Positions 15,021-23,469 are shown, counted from the first letter of the stretch. The stretch: 35,973 nt of DNA from Actinomycetes bacterium (GCA_023386365.1 JAEWJX010000024.1:1-35973), one strand, 5' to 3'. The notes: a model not told the origin generated them from the letters alone. Translations and numbers: made by a program.

Positions 15021-16604
15021 TCACCGCCAGGGGATGTCGCGCACCCGGGTGAAGTCGACGCCCGCCGCCTCCCAGCGGGCACCGAGCGCCGGCATGCGGG
15101 ACGCGAAGTCGGCGAAGTCCCGGTCTTCCTGTGGTGACCACGCCACTTCGGCCGCGGCGGCGATCCGCGGGAACGCCATCGACTCGATGTCATCCAGCGT
15201 CACGAGAGTCTCCGACCACAGCGGCGCCTCGACGCCGAGGATGTCGGCATCCGACGCCCCCGGGACGACCTGTGCCGGGTCCCACCCGTAGGTGTCGTCG
15301 ATGGCGGTGAAGCCTCCCGCCCAGGTGAGGCCGAGCGGCGTCATCATGTCGTACTTCATGTCGAGGTACACCGCATCGGCGGGCGACATGATGAGCTTCC
15401 CGCCCTGCTCGATGAACGAGAGGGACTCGGCGACCGCCTCGGGAGTGCGCGGTTCGACGAAGTCCCAGTACTGCCCGACGGTGCCTGGCGGCAGCGCGTC
15501 GGATGCGCCGAGTTCGTGCCAGCCGATGAGCGTCTTACCCGTGGCGGCGGCGATCGCGGTCGCCCGCGCGGCGAACAGGCGGTAGTCGGCCTCGCTCGTG
15601 GCGTGCGACTCGTCACCGCCGATGTGCAGGTACGGCCCCGGCGTGAGTTCGGCGAGCTCGCCGAGCACATCCTCGAGGAACGCGTAGGTGGCCTCCGAGT
15701 GCACGTCGAGGGTGGAGAAGCCCACCTCGATGCCCGTGTAGGGCTTCGCCACCCGACCGTCGGGGTTCAGCTCGGCGACGGATGCGAGGGCCGCGTTGGT
15801 GTGCCCGGGCAGGTCGATCTCGGGGACGACCGTGATGAACCGCTCGGCGGCGTACGCGACCAGCTCGCGGAAGTCGTCCTTGGTGTAGAAGCCGCCCTCG
15901 GCCGTGCCGACCGCGTACCTGCCGCCGATCTCGGTGAGTTCGGGCCACGCGTCGATGGCGATGCGCCACCCCTGATCGTCGGTGAGGTGCAGGTGCAGGT
16001 GGTTGATCTTCAGCAGCGTGAGCTGGTCGATGTACTGCTTCACGGTGTCGACGGGGAAGAAGTGGCGGGCGACGTCGAGCATCGCGCCGCGGTACCCGAA
16101 GCGGGGTTCGTCGGCGACGGCCACCGCGGGGACGACCCGTTCGGCGCCCCCCTCGCCGAGCGGCACCAACTGCCGCAGGCTCTGCGCGCCCGCGTACGCA
16201 CCCTCGGCGGTCGCCGCGGCGATGCGGATGCCGTCCGGCTCGACGTCGAGTGTGTAGCCCTCCGCCGCGGTGATGGAGGGATCGGTGGCGAGTTCGATGC
16301 CGCCCCCGTCGGGCGAGGTGCGGATGCCGAGGCCGGTATCGGACGCGAGGTCGGCCACCAGCCGCGCGGCCGCATCCTGCAGTTCAGGGGAGGCGGTGAC
16401 AGTGGTGTCGTCGGTGATCGTGAACCCGTCGCCCGGCTGGAGTTCGAACGACACCGGACGCGGCACGATACTCGGCGCGGTCGGCTCCGCGGGCTGCTCG
16501 GCGGGGGTCACACCGGCGACGGTACACGCGGTCAACGACAGCGCGGCGAGCCCGGCGCCCACGAGGGCACGGAGCCGCCGTCGTCCCCCCGACGTCGCGG
16601 TCAC
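15021..16604 (-). CDS. GH20 beta-N-acetylhexosaminidase lipoprotein
   Basis: A 527-residue lipoprotein enzyme. The signal peptide ends in a lipobox LTAC with the modified cysteine at residue 27, so it should be anchored on the outer face of the membrane. An N-terminal GH20b-like domain spans about 45-160. The catalytic barrel follows, with YRGAMLDVARHFFPVDTVKQ, HLHLTDDQGWRIAIDAWPEL, VPEIDLPGHTNAAL and the HIGGDESHAT site with the D331/E332 pair used in substrate-assisted catalysis. It ends with VEAPLWSETL and PRIAAAAEVAWSP. It would trim GlcNAc (or GalNAc) from chitin fragments, glycans or peptidoglycan outside the cell and feed the import operon at 4374. It is divergent from the riboswitch-controlled glyA. 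Confidence 0.95.
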   Translation of the reverse strand: MTATSGGRRRLRALVGAGLAALSLTACTVAGVTPAEQPAEPTAPSIVPRPVSFELQPGDGFTITDDTTVTASPELQDAAARLVADLASDTGLGIRTSPDGGGIELATDPSITAAEGYTLDVEPDGIRIAAATAEGAYAGAQSLRQLVPLGEGGAERVVPAVAVADEPRFGYRGAMLDVARHFFPVDTVKQYIDQLTLLKINHLHLHLTDDQGWRIAIDAWPELTEIGGRYAVGTAEGGFYTKDDFRELVAYAAERFITVVPEIDLPGHTNAALASVAELNPDGRVAKPYTGIEVGFSTLDVHSEATYAFLEDVLGELAELTPGPYLHIGGDESHATSEADYRLFAARATAIAAATGKTLIGWHELGASDALPPGTVGQYWDFVEPRTPEAVAESLSFIEQGGKLIMSPADAVYLDMKYDMMTPLGLTWAGGFTAIDDTYGWDPAQVVPGASDADILGVEAPLWSETLVTLDDIESMAFPRIAAAAEVAWSPQEDRDFADFASRMPALGARWEAAGVDFTRVRDIPWR

Positions 16605-16624
16605 GGGTCGAGTCTGCCCTGCCG

Positions 16625-16685
16625 GGTGAGGGGTCGCAATGTGCTCGAATCACGGCGTGTCTCGCGCAGAATGCGACCCCTCACC
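16625..16685. repeat. 14-bp perfect inverted repeat between GH20 and glyA
   Basis: GGTGAGGGGTCGCA (16625-16638) and TGCGACCCCTCACC (16672-16685) are perfectly complementary with 33 bases between. It lies between divergent genes, so it is not a normal terminator. The right arm overlaps the place where the glyA -35 would be, so it could act on transcription. Otherwise it may be a repeated intergenic element. Confidence 0.8.
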
Positions 16686-16701
16686 GAAGGGCCGCATCCC
16701 G

Positions 16702-16707
16702 TACACT
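16702..16707 (+). promoter_or_regulatory. -10 of the glyA riboswitch transcript
   Basis: TACACT precedes the conserved start of the ZTP aptamer by about seven bases, as expected if the aptamer is at the 5' end of the mRNA. The -35 is not recognisable. Confidence 0.5.
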
Positions 16708-16786
16708 GGGCGAGTCGTGACTGGCGTTCGGATGGGTCACCATCGGGGAGCGACGAGACGGAGAAGCGGCCGTACGCCTGGGCCGC
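16708..16786 (+). ncRNA. ZTP (pfl) riboswitch upstream of glyA-folD
   Basis: The conserved blocks of the pfl motif are all present and in order: GTCGTGACTGGCG (16714-16726), ACCATCGGGGAGCGACGAG (16738-16756), and after a variable stretch the 3' pseudoknot block GCCGTACGCCTGGGC (16769-16783). This RNA class senses ZTP/ZMP, which accumulate when 10-formyl-THF is short, and raises expression of folate one-carbon genes. glyA and folD downstream are classic targets. About 35 bases separate it from the glyA GTG. The ribosome site AAGGAG (16810-16815) lies close behind; no terminator hairpin with a T tract is visible, so translational control is the likelier mode. Identification is strong; mode is inference. 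Confidence 0.93.
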
Positions 16787-16820
16787 GACGATAACCGCCT
16801 GTCCCCTTCAAGGAGCGCAC

Positions 16821-18113
16821 GTGTCTGCAGAGTCCACCTTCACCGCCCCCCTCTCCGAGGTCGACCCCGAGGTCGCCGCGGCACTCGAGCAGGAGCTCGG
16901 CCGCCAGCGGTCCACCCTCGAGATGATCGCCTCCGAGAACTTCGTACCGCGCGCCGTGCTCGAAGCCCAGGGATCCGTGCTCACCAACAAGTACGCCGAG
17001 GGCTACCCGGGTCGCCGCTACTACGGCGGATGCGAGTTCGTCGACGTCGTCGAGACCCTCGCCATCGAGCGCGCCAAGGAGCTCTTCGGCGCCGCCTACG
17101 CCAACGTGCAGCCCCACTCCGGCGCGTCCGCGAACGCGGCCGTGCTCGCTGCGATCGCGCAGCCCGGTGACCGCATCCTCGGCCTCGAGCTCGCCCACGG
17201 TGGTCACCTCACCCACGGCATGAAGCTCAACTTCTCCGGCAAGCTCTACGAGGCCCACGCCTACGGTGTCGACCCGGAGACCTACCGCGTCGACATGGAT
17301 GAGGTGCGCCGCAAGGCGCTCGAGGTGCAGCCGCAGGTGCTCATCGCCGGCTGGTCGGCGTACCCGCGCCAGCTCGACTTCGCCGCGTTCCGCGCCATCG
17401 CCGACGAGGTGGGCGCCAAACTGTGGGTCGACATGGCCCACTTCGCCGGGCTCGTCGCCGCCGGCCTGCACCCGTCGCCGGTGCCGCACGCGCACGTCAC
17501 CAGCTCCACCGTGCACAAGACGATCGGCGGGCCCCGCTCCGGCTTCATCCTCACCAACGACGAGGACATCGCCAAGAAGATCAACTCGAACGTGTTCCCC
17601 GGCCAGCAGGGCGGCCCGCTCATGCACGTGATCGCCGCGAAGGCCACCGCGTTCAAGCTCGCCGGATCGGCCGACTTCCGTGACCGCCAGGAGCGCACCA
17701 TCCGCGGCGCGCAGATCCTCGCCGAACGTCTCGTCGCGGACGACGCCCGCGCGGCCGGGGTCGACGTGCTCACCGGGGGCACCGACGTGCACCTGGTGCT
17801 GGTCGACCTGCGCCACTCGGAGCTCACCGGCAAGGAGGCGGAAGACGCCCTGCACGAGGTGGGCATCACCGTGAACAAGAACGCGGTGCCGAACGACCCG
17901 CGCCCTCCGATGGTGACCTCGGGCGTGCGCATCGGCACCCCCGCGCTCGCGACCCGCGGCTTCGGCGACGACGAGTTCCGTGAGGTGGCTGACGTGATCG
18001 CGCTGGCCCTGCAGCCGGGCGCCGACGTGCCCGCCCTGCGCGCCCGCGTGGCGAAGCTGGCCGACGCGTTCCCGCTGTACGAGGGCCTCACCTCGCCCAC
18101 CAGCTGGAGCTGA
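16821..18113 (+). CDS. glyA: serine hydroxymethyltransferase
   Basis: A 430-residue PLP enzyme that interconverts serine and glycine while loading THF with a one-carbon unit. Motifs: LEQELGRQRSTLEMIASENF near residue 25, ANVQPHSGASANAAV (PLP/THF region), LWVDMAHFAGLVAAGLHPSP, and the PLP-lysine segment VTSSTVHKTIGGPRSG with the Schiff-base lysine in HKT. Length and motifs are normal. GTG 16821 is the start because AAGGAG lies at the right spacing and the conserved N-terminus begins there. It follows the ZTP riboswitch and is co-transcribed with folD, which starts two bases after its stop. Confidence 0.97.
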   Translation: MSAESTFTAPLSEVDPEVAAALEQELGRQRSTLEMIASENFVPRAVLEAQGSVLTNKYAEGYPGRRYYGGCEFVDVVETLAIERAKELFGAAYANVQPHSGASANAAVLAAIAQPGDRILGLELAHGGHLTHGMKLNFSGKLYEAHAYGVDPETYRVDMDEVRRKALEVQPQVLIAGWSAYPRQLDFAAFRAIADEVGAKLWVDMAHFAGLVAAGLHPSPVPHAHVTSSTVHKTIGGPRSGFILTNDEDIAKKINSNVFPGQQGGPLMHVIAAKATAFKLAGSADFRDRQERTIRGAQILAERLVADDARAAGVDVLTGGTDVHLVLVDLRHSELTGKEAEDALHEVGITVNKNAVPNDPRPPMVTSGVRIGTPALATRGFGDDEFREVADVIALALQPGADVPALRARVAKLADAFPLYEGLTSPTSWS

Positions 18114-18115
18114 GC

Positions 18116-18997
18116 GTGGCGGCACAGGTACTCGACGGGATCGCCACCGCTGCGGCGATCAAAGGGGAACTGAAGGCGCGCGTCGAGGCGCTCGCCACCC
18201 GCGGCGTCGTGCCGGGGCTCGGCACGCTGCTCGTCGGCGCCGACCCCGGATCGGTGAGCTATGTGGGCGGCAAGCACCGCGACTCGGCCGAGGTCGGCAT
18301 CCGCTCCATCCGCGAAGAACTGCCCGCGGATGCGACGGAAGCCGACGTGCGCGCCGCCATCGCGCGGCTCAACGCCAACCCCGAGGTCACCGGCTACATC
18401 GTTCAGCTGCCGCTGCCGAAGGGCATCGACGAGAACGCGATGCTCGAACTCATCGACCCGGCGAAGGACGCCGACGGCCTCCACCCGACGAACCTGGGCC
18501 GCCTCGTGCTCGGGGTCGATGGGGAGCTGCACTCTCCGCTGCCCTGCACCCCGGCCGGTGTCGTCGAACTGCTGCGCCGCCACGACGTTCCCATCGCCGG
18601 CACGCACGTGACCATCATCGGCCGCGGCCTCACCGTCGGCCGTCCGCTCGGCCTCGTCTTCACTCGCAAGGGCGTCGACGCGACCGTCACCCTCACCCAC
18701 TCGCGTACCGCTGACCTCGCCGCCGAAGTGCGACGGGCGGATATCGTGGTCGCCGCGATCGGCGTGCCCCACTTCGTGAAGCCGGAGTGGATCAAGCCCG
18801 GCGCCGCGGTGCTGGATGTCGGGGTCACCCGGGTGGGCACGACCGAATCCGGCAAGGCGCGCCTGCACGGCGACGTCGACCCAGGCGTCGCCGAGGTCGC
18901 CGGGTGGCTCTCGCCGAACCCGGGCGGCGTCGGTCCGATGACGCGCGCGCTGCTGATCTCGAACGTGGTGGATGCCGCGGAGAGGTCACTCGCCTAG
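18116..18997 (+). CDS. folD: methylene-THF dehydrogenase / methenyl-THF cyclohydrolase
   Basis: A 293-residue bifunctional enzyme that turns 5,10-methylene-THF, the product of GlyA, into 10-formyl-THF with reduction of NADP. The catalytic domain shows VGADPGSVSYVGGKHRDSAE (the tyrosine-lysine pair of the family) and VQLPLPKGIDE; the Rossmann part shows PCTPAGVVELLRRHDVP, TIIGRGLTVGRPLGL and the ending NPGGVGPMTRALLISN. All are intact. The start is GTG 18116, two bases after the glyA stop, so translation is probably coupled. Its end overlaps the convergent sigma gene end by twelve bases. Confidence 0.97.
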   Translation: MAAQVLDGIATAAAIKGELKARVEALATRGVVPGLGTLLVGADPGSVSYVGGKHRDSAEVGIRSIREELPADATEADVRAAIARLNANPEVTGYIVQLPLPKGIDENAMLELIDPAKDADGLHPTNLGRLVLGVDGELHSPLPCTPAGVVELLRRHDVPIAGTHVTIIGRGLTVGRPLGLVFTRKGVDATVTLTHSRTADLAAEVRRADIVVAAIGVPHFVKPEWIKPGAAVLDVGVTRVGTTESGKARLHGDVDPGVAEVAGWLSPNPGGVGPMTRALLISNVVDAAERSLA

Positions 18998-20218
18998 CGC
19001 GGCCGCCTTGTCCTGCAGCACACGGCGTTCGCGTTCGTTCGCGGCGAGGCCCGCGGCGGTGATCAGTTCGCTGCGGGCCTCAGCCGTGCGCCCGAGCCGG
19101 GCGAGCAGCTCACCGCGCACGCTCGGCAGCAGGTAGGAGCCGCGAAGCGCGCCCTGGTCGGCCAGCCGGTCGACGATGGTGAGGGCGGTGGCGGGCCCGG
19201 TGGCCATCGCCACCGCGACGGCCCGGTTCAGCTCCACGACGGGGCTCGGCGCGATCCGCCCCAACGCCTCGTAGAGCAGCACGATCTGCTCCCAGTCGGT
19301 GGCCTCCACGCTCGGCGCCACGGCGTGACATTCGGCGATCGCCGCCTGCAGCGCGTACGGCCCGCGGCCGCGCCCCAGCGCGTCGCCGCGTTCCAACGCC
19401 GCGCGACCCCGCGCGATCTGCGCGCGATCCCAGCGGCTGCGGTCCTGGTCGGTGAGCAGCACCGGCGCTCCCGCGCGGTCGGTGCGCGCCGCGAACCGCG
19501 ACACCTGCAACTCCAGCAGAGCGACCAGCCCCTGCGCCTCCGGTTCGCGCGGCAGCAGCTGTGCCAGCACACGCGCCAACCGCAGCGCCTCCTCGGCGAG
19601 TTCCGGCCGCATCCACCGGTCCCCGGAGGTGGCCGCGTACCCCTCCGTGAACATCAGGTACACCACCCCCAGCACGGTGCCGAGACGCGCCGGCCACTCC
19701 TGCGGGTCGGGCAGCTCGAACGGCACGGACGCCGCCTTCAGGGTCTTCTTCGCCCGCACGATCCGCTGCTGCACGGTCGCCACCGGCACCAGGAACAGCC
19801 GTGCGATCTCCTCCGTGGTGAGGCCACCCACCACCCGCAGCGTCAACGCCAACTGCGCCTCCCGCGCCAGCACCGGGTGGCACGCGGTGAAGACCAGCCG
19901 CAGCACGTCGTCGGGGATCGGCTCCCACACATCCGGGGCGCCCTCCTCCAGCTCGTTCGCGAGCAGCCGGTAGCGCTCGTCGAGCTTCTGCCGACGACGC
20001 CAGCCGTCGATGGCGCGGCGCTTGCCGACCGCCGTCAACCAGGCGCCCGGATTCTGCGGCACCCCCGAGGTGGGCCAGCTTTCGAGGGCCTCCGCGACTG
20101 CCTCCTGGGCGAGGTCCTCCGCCTCGCCCAGGTCGCCCGTGAAGCGCGCCAGGGTCGCGGTGACGCGCGCCCCGTCGATGCGCCAGACGGCGTCGACGGT
20201 GCGCCGGATGTCGGACAT
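18986..20218 (-). CDS. ECF42-type RNA polymerase sigma factor with DUF6596 tail
   Basis: A 410-residue sigma factor. Sigma region 2 is about residues 5-75 (VTATLARFTGDLGEAEDLAQ, PGAWLTAVGKRRAIDGWRRR). Region 4 is about 105-170 (EAQLALTLRVVGGLTTEEIA, VPVATVQQRIVRAKKTL). The long helical C-terminal part (about 185-405) contains VYLMFTEGYAATSGDRW and AIAECHA-type motifs of the TPR-like domain typical of ECF42. Such sigma factors are encoded beside DGPF/YciI proteins, as here: the YciI gene ends 21 bases upstream on the same strand. No anti-sigma factor is visible and the tail is thought to control activity. Its 3' end overlaps folD on the other strand. Confidence 0.93.
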   Translation of the reverse strand: MSDIRRTVDAVWRIDGARVTATLARFTGDLGEAEDLAQEAVAEALESWPTSGVPQNPGAWLTAVGKRRAIDGWRRRQKLDERYRLLANELEEGAPDVWEPIPDDVLRLVFTACHPVLAREAQLALTLRVVGGLTTEEIARLFLVPVATVQQRIVRAKKTLKAASVPFELPDPQEWPARLGTVLGVVYLMFTEGYAATSGDRWMRPELAEEALRLARVLAQLLPREPEAQGLVALLELQVSRFAARTDRAGAPVLLTDQDRSRWDRAQIARGRAALERGDALGRGRGPYALQAAIAECHAVAPSVEATDWEQIVLLYEALGRIAPSPVVELNRAVAVAMATGPATALTIVDRLADQGALRGSYLLPSVRGELLARLGRTAEARSELITAAGLAANERERRVLQDKAAALGE

Positions 20219-20239
20219 GGCCGTGCGGGGGTCGCCGGC

Positions 20240-20674
20240 TCAGGCCGTGCCGGCCCGCTTCGCTTCGTCCTCGCGCCAGCCCTTCTCCTTCTGGATGTAC
20301 TCGTTGTCCGAGAAGTCGGCGAAGTCGGACTCGTCGGTCACCCGACGCACCTCCAGCTTCGAACCGGCGCCCAGCGGTGCGCGGCGCGCCCACTCGATCG
20401 CCTCCTCGCGGCTCGACACCTCCACCATCCAGAAGCCGTTGAACAGCTCGTGCGTCTCGCCGTAGGGGCCATCCGTCACGACCGGAGCCTCGCCGCCGAA
20501 TTCGACCACGGCGCCCTCCTTCGCATCCGTGAGCCCCTCGCCGGCAGCCAGCACACCCGCGTTGATCATCGCCTCGTTGTAGGCGCCCATCGCGTTGATG
20601 ACGGCCTCGAAGTCCATCTCCTCGTAGGCGGCCTTCGCCTCGTCGTTGCTGCGCATGATGAGCATGTACTTCAT
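20240..20674 (-). CDS. YciI-family (DGPF) protein, ECF42 partner
   Basis: A 144-residue protein with the actinobacterial YciI-like pattern: MKYMLIMRSNDEAKAAYEEM at the start, AGEGLTDAKEGAVV, the signature VTDGPYGETHELFNGFWMVE (where DGPF becomes DGPY) and a segment EEAIEWARRAPLGAG. The C-terminal extension after about residue 120 is charged and unassigned. DGPF proteins are recurrent partners of ECF42 sigma factors and are probably regulated by them; their biochemical function is not settled. A GGGAG ribosome site precedes the ATG at 20674. It is the first gene of a two-gene operon with the sigma factor. Confidence 0.92.
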   Translation of the reverse strand: MKYMLIMRSNDEAKAAYEEMDFEAVINAMGAYNEAMINAGVLAAGEGLTDAKEGAVVEFGGEAPVVTDGPYGETHELFNGFWMVEVSSREEAIEWARRAPLGAGSKLEVRRVTDESDFADFSDNEYIQKEKGWREDEAKRAGTA

Positions 20675-20760
20675 GGGTGTCTCCCTTGATCGTGAGGCCG
20701 CTGATGCGTCCTTCTACTATCCCTGTCGAACGGCGGGAGCGGGGATCGACATCGGGGCAG

Positions 20761-20830
20761 AAAAAACCGCGAGTAGTCCACTTTCCTGCTGAAAACGCCC
20801 CGATACGGGGGCAAAGTGGACTACTCGCGG
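20761..20830 (-). terminator. 18-bp-stem intrinsic terminator of the IscA-like gene
   Basis: CCGCGAGTAGTCCACTTT (20767-20784) and its exact complement (20813-20830) form a perfect 18-bp stem with a 28-base loop that contains a smaller GCCCC/GGGGC hairpin. On the minus strand the stem is followed at once by six T (20766-20761), just after the IscA-like gene ends at 20844. The stem is unusually long for a terminator and could have started as a palindromic element. Confidence 0.8.
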
Positions 20831-20843
20831 ATGGCGCGGGAGG

Positions 20844-21119
20844 TCAGGGTTGCGGGGCCAGCCCGAAGCTGATGCCGCCGTTGCCGTCGATCTGCGCGTC
20901 GAGCACCATGGCGTCGAGCACCTCCGCGATCGGCGGCTCCATGAAGACGCGGGCGTCGCCCTGCTCCACCACCACCTCCTCCGGGGTGGGCGCTTCGGCG
21001 ATCGCCAGATCGAAACGATCCGGGCCGGGCTGGATGCGCAGACCCGCCGTGTCCGTGTCGGTGGCGCGGGCCACGAGGCCCGAAACGACGGTTCCTGCGT
21101 TCTCTGTCAGGGTGAGCAT
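20844..21119 (-). CDS. cysteine-less IscA/HesB-like protein
   Basis: A 91-residue protein with the fold pattern of the A-type Fe-S carrier family: MLTLTENAGTVVSGLVARAT, AGLRIQPGPDRFDLAIAEAP, ARVFMEPPIAEVLDAMVLDA and the ending GNGGISFGLAPQ. True IscA/HesB proteins use three conserved cysteines; this one has none, so it cannot bind a cluster in the usual way. Similar short cysteine-free relatives are common in actinobacteria, with unknown function. A GAGGGGAA ribosome site precedes ATG 21119. It is a single gene between the galTK end and its own strong terminator. Family assignment is from memory of the pattern. Confidence 0.75.
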   Translation of the reverse strand: MLTLTENAGTVVSGLVARATDTDTAGLRIQPGPDRFDLAIAEAPTPEEVVVEQGDARVFMEPPIAEVLDAMVLDAQIDGNGGISFGLAPQP

Positions 21120-21160
21120 GAAGGTTCCCCTCTCTCGATGAGTCGGCCACGATTCCGAGA

Positions 21161-21193
21161 AACCGCGGCGCCCGCAACCCGCACGCCGCGGTT
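21161..21193 (-). terminator. hairpin downstream of galK
   Basis: AACCGCGGCG (21161-21170) and CGCCGCGGTT (21184-21193) form a perfect 10-bp stem with a 13-base loop, extendable by TCCG/CGGA pairs across a small bulge. It lies 28 bases after the galK stop. No T tract follows, so termination strength is uncertain. Confidence 0.6.
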
Positions 21194-21220
21194 CGGAGCG
21201 GATGCGGAGGGGACTGCCAG

Positions 21221-22387
21221 CTAGCTTTCGCGGCGGGCGCCCGCGGAGGGGGTGACGGTGAACGTCACCGGCTGGCCGTATCCGTGCTCCGCGAAGGCGC
21301 CGTCGACGGCGACCTGCAGCTGCGACACCAGGTCGCGGTGGATGAGCGCGATCGCCGAGCCGCCGAATCCGCCGCCCGTCATGCGGGCGCCGACGGCACC
21401 TACCTGCTGGGCGGTCTCGACGGCCAGGTCGAGCTCGGGCACCGAGATCTCGAAGTCGTCGCGCATGGAGCGGTGGGATGCGTCGAGCAGTTCGCCGATG
21501 GCGGTCGGTCCGTCGGTGGCGAGCGCGGCGACGGTGGCCAGTACCCGCTCGTTCTCGGTGACGACGTGCCGCACGCGGCGGAACGTGACATCGTCGAGCA
21601 GTTCGCGGGCGCGGTCGAGGTCGTCGACGGTCACGTCACGCAGCGACGCGACGCCGAGGGCGGCGGCGCCGGCCTCGCAGGAGGCGCGGCGCTCGCGGTA
21701 GCCACCGGATGCGTGCTGGTGCTCCACCTGGGTGTCGATGACGAGGATGGCGAGGTCGTTCTCGGCCAGCTTCAGGTCGATCGCCTCCGCCTCCTGGGTG
21801 CGGCAGTCGATGAAGACGGCGGCGTCGTCGCGGCCCAGCAGCGACGCCATCTGGTCCATGATGCCGGTGGGTGCGCCGACGAACTCGTTCTCGGCCTTGC
21901 GGCCCACCCGCGCCAGCTGCACGCGGTCGAGGTCGAGCTGCCACAGCTCGGCGAGCGCGAACGCGACGGCACCTTCGATGGCGGCCGACGACGACAGCCC
22001 CGCCCCGACCGGCACATCCGATTCGAGCATGATGTCGACGCCGGGCACGGCGGCGAGGTCGGCATGGCCGCTGGCGCCGAGCGCCCACGCGACGCCGAGG
22101 GGGTAGGCGGCCCAGCCGCTCACCGCATCCGGCGACAGGTCGGCGATGTCGATCTCGGCGATCTCGTCGGAGAAGGTGCTGCCCACGCGGATGCGGCTGT
22201 CGTCGCGGACGCCGACGGCGGCGAAGGTGCGACGGTCGATGCCGAACGGCAGCACGAAGCCGTCGTTGTAGTCGGTGTGCTCACCGATCAGGTTGACGCG
22301 GCCGGGCGACGACCACACTCCGATCGGGTCGGTGCCGAACGCCTGCACGAATTCGGCGCGAACGAGGTCGCGCAGATCCTGACTCAT
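21221..22387 (-). CDS. galK: galactokinase
   Basis: A 388-residue GHMP-family kinase that phosphorylates galactose at C1. The signature GRVNLIGEHTDYNDGFVLP is at residues 29-47, the ATP loop PVGAGLSSSAA at 126-136, and the third motif GARMTGGGFGGSAIAL near 340. APTGIMDQMASLLG marks the catalytic aspartate region. Length and motifs are normal. The ATG at 22387 overlaps the galT stop by four bases, so the two are translationally coupled. It is the last gene of the galTK operon and is followed by a hairpin at 21161-21193. Confidence 0.97.
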   Translation of the reverse strand: MSQDLRDLVRAEFVQAFGTDPIGVWSSPGRVNLIGEHTDYNDGFVLPFGIDRRTFAAVGVRDDSRIRVGSTFSDEIAEIDIADLSPDAVSGWAAYPLGVAWALGASGHADLAAVPGVDIMLESDVPVGAGLSSSAAIEGAVAFALAELWQLDLDRVQLARVGRKAENEFVGAPTGIMDQMASLLGRDDAAVFIDCRTQEAEAIDLKLAENDLAILVIDTQVEHQHASGGYRERRASCEAGAAALGVASLRDVTVDDLDRARELLDDVTFRRVRHVVTENERVLATVAALATDGPTAIGELLDASHRSMRDDFEISVPELDLAVETAQQVGAVGARMTGGGFGGSAIALIHRDLVSQLQVAVDGAFAEHGYGQPVTFTVTPSAGARRES

Positions 22388-23469
22388 ACCGATGCCACTG
22401 CTTCCCGCAGCCGTGCGGCTGCATCCTCCGGAACGATATCCGCAACCCAGGCGCCCATCGCGGCCTCCGATCCGGCGAGGAACTTGAGGCGTTCGGCGGC
22501 GCGGCGCGGCGATGTGATCTGCAGCATGAGGCGCACGTCGTCGCGTCCCTCCCGCACGGGCGCCTGATGCCAGGCGGCGATGTAGGGGGTGGGGGTGTCG
22601 TAGAGCGCGTCGATGCCGAGCAGCAGCCGCTTGAAGACGGTGGCCAGTTCGGTGCGCTCCGCCTCGTTGAGTGCGTCGATGTCGGGCACGTGGCGGTGCG
22701 GCAGCAGGTGCAGCTCGATCGGCCAGCGGGCGGCGAACGGCACGTAGGCGGTCCAGTGCTCGGTCTGCAGCACGACGCGGGGGCCGGCCTGCTCGTTCTC
22801 GAGGATGCGGGCGAAGAGGTCGGGGCCGAGGTCGGCGATCGCGGCGAGCGTGGATGCGGTGCGCGGGGTGACGAACGGGTACGCGTAGATCTGGCCGTGT
22901 GGGTGGCCGAGGGTGACGCCGATCGCTTCGCCGCGGTTCTCGAACGGGAACACCTGCGCGACGCCGGGCAGTGCCGAGAGTTCGCGGGTGCGGTCGGCCC
23001 ACGCTTCGATGACGGTGCGGATGCGGCTGACGCTCTGCGTGCCGAGGGAGCCTTCGCTTGCGGGGCTGAAGCAGACGACCTCGCAACGCCCGACGGACGG
23101 TGAGGTGCGTTCGTAGCCGCGGCCGGCGGGAGGCAGGGGTCCGTCGGTGTCGGGGCCGAACGAGGGGGAGCGGTTCTCGAAGACGGCGACGTCGTAGATG
23201 TCGGGGAGCTCGGAGGGGTTCTCGGGCGTCTGCGGAGCGAGCGGGTCGAGGTGTGCCGGCGGCAGGAAGACGCGGTTGTTGCGGCCGGAGGCGACGGAGA
23301 TCCAGTCGCCGGTGAGCACGTCTTGGCGCATGGTGGCGGTGGCGGGGCGCGGGTCGAGGGTTCGCTCGTCGATGCGACGCTCGGCGGGGAGGGTCGAGTC
23401 GGCGTCGTCGAAGTAGAAGAGGTCGCGGCCGTCCGCCAGGCGGGCCGTGCGGCGGGTGACACCAGTCAT
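22384..23469 (-). CDS. galT: galactose-1-phosphate uridylyltransferase
   Basis: A 361-residue enzyme exchanging UMP between UDP-glucose and galactose-1-phosphate. The catalytic motif GHPHGQIYAYP has the nucleophile H191 in HPHGQ. Upstream are SVASGRNNRVFLPPAH, FENRSPSF and VVCFSPASEGSLG; downstream are WTAYVPFAARWPIELHLLPH with further histidines and NEAERTELATVFKRLL. The family is intact. There is no ribosome site before ATG 23469, and the palindrome at 23471-23490 begins two bases upstream, so the mRNA may be leaderless or the regulator may sit right on the start. It is divergent from the DeoR regulator. Confidence 0.97.
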   Translation of the reverse strand: MTGVTRRTARLADGRDLFYFDDADSTLPAERRIDERTLDPRPATATMRQDVLTGDWISVASGRNNRVFLPPAHLDPLAPQTPENPSELPDIYDVAVFENRSPSFGPDTDGPLPPAGRGYERTSPSVGRCEVVCFSPASEGSLGTQSVSRIRTVIEAWADRTRELSALPGVAQVFPFENRGEAIGVTLGHPHGQIYAYPFVTPRTASTLAAIADLGPDLFARILENEQAGPRVVLQTEHWTAYVPFAARWPIELHLLPHRHVPDIDALNEAERTELATVFKRLLLGIDALYDTPTPYIAAWHQAPVREGRDDVRLMLQITSPRRAAERLKFLAGSEAAMGAWVADIVPEDAAARLREAVASV

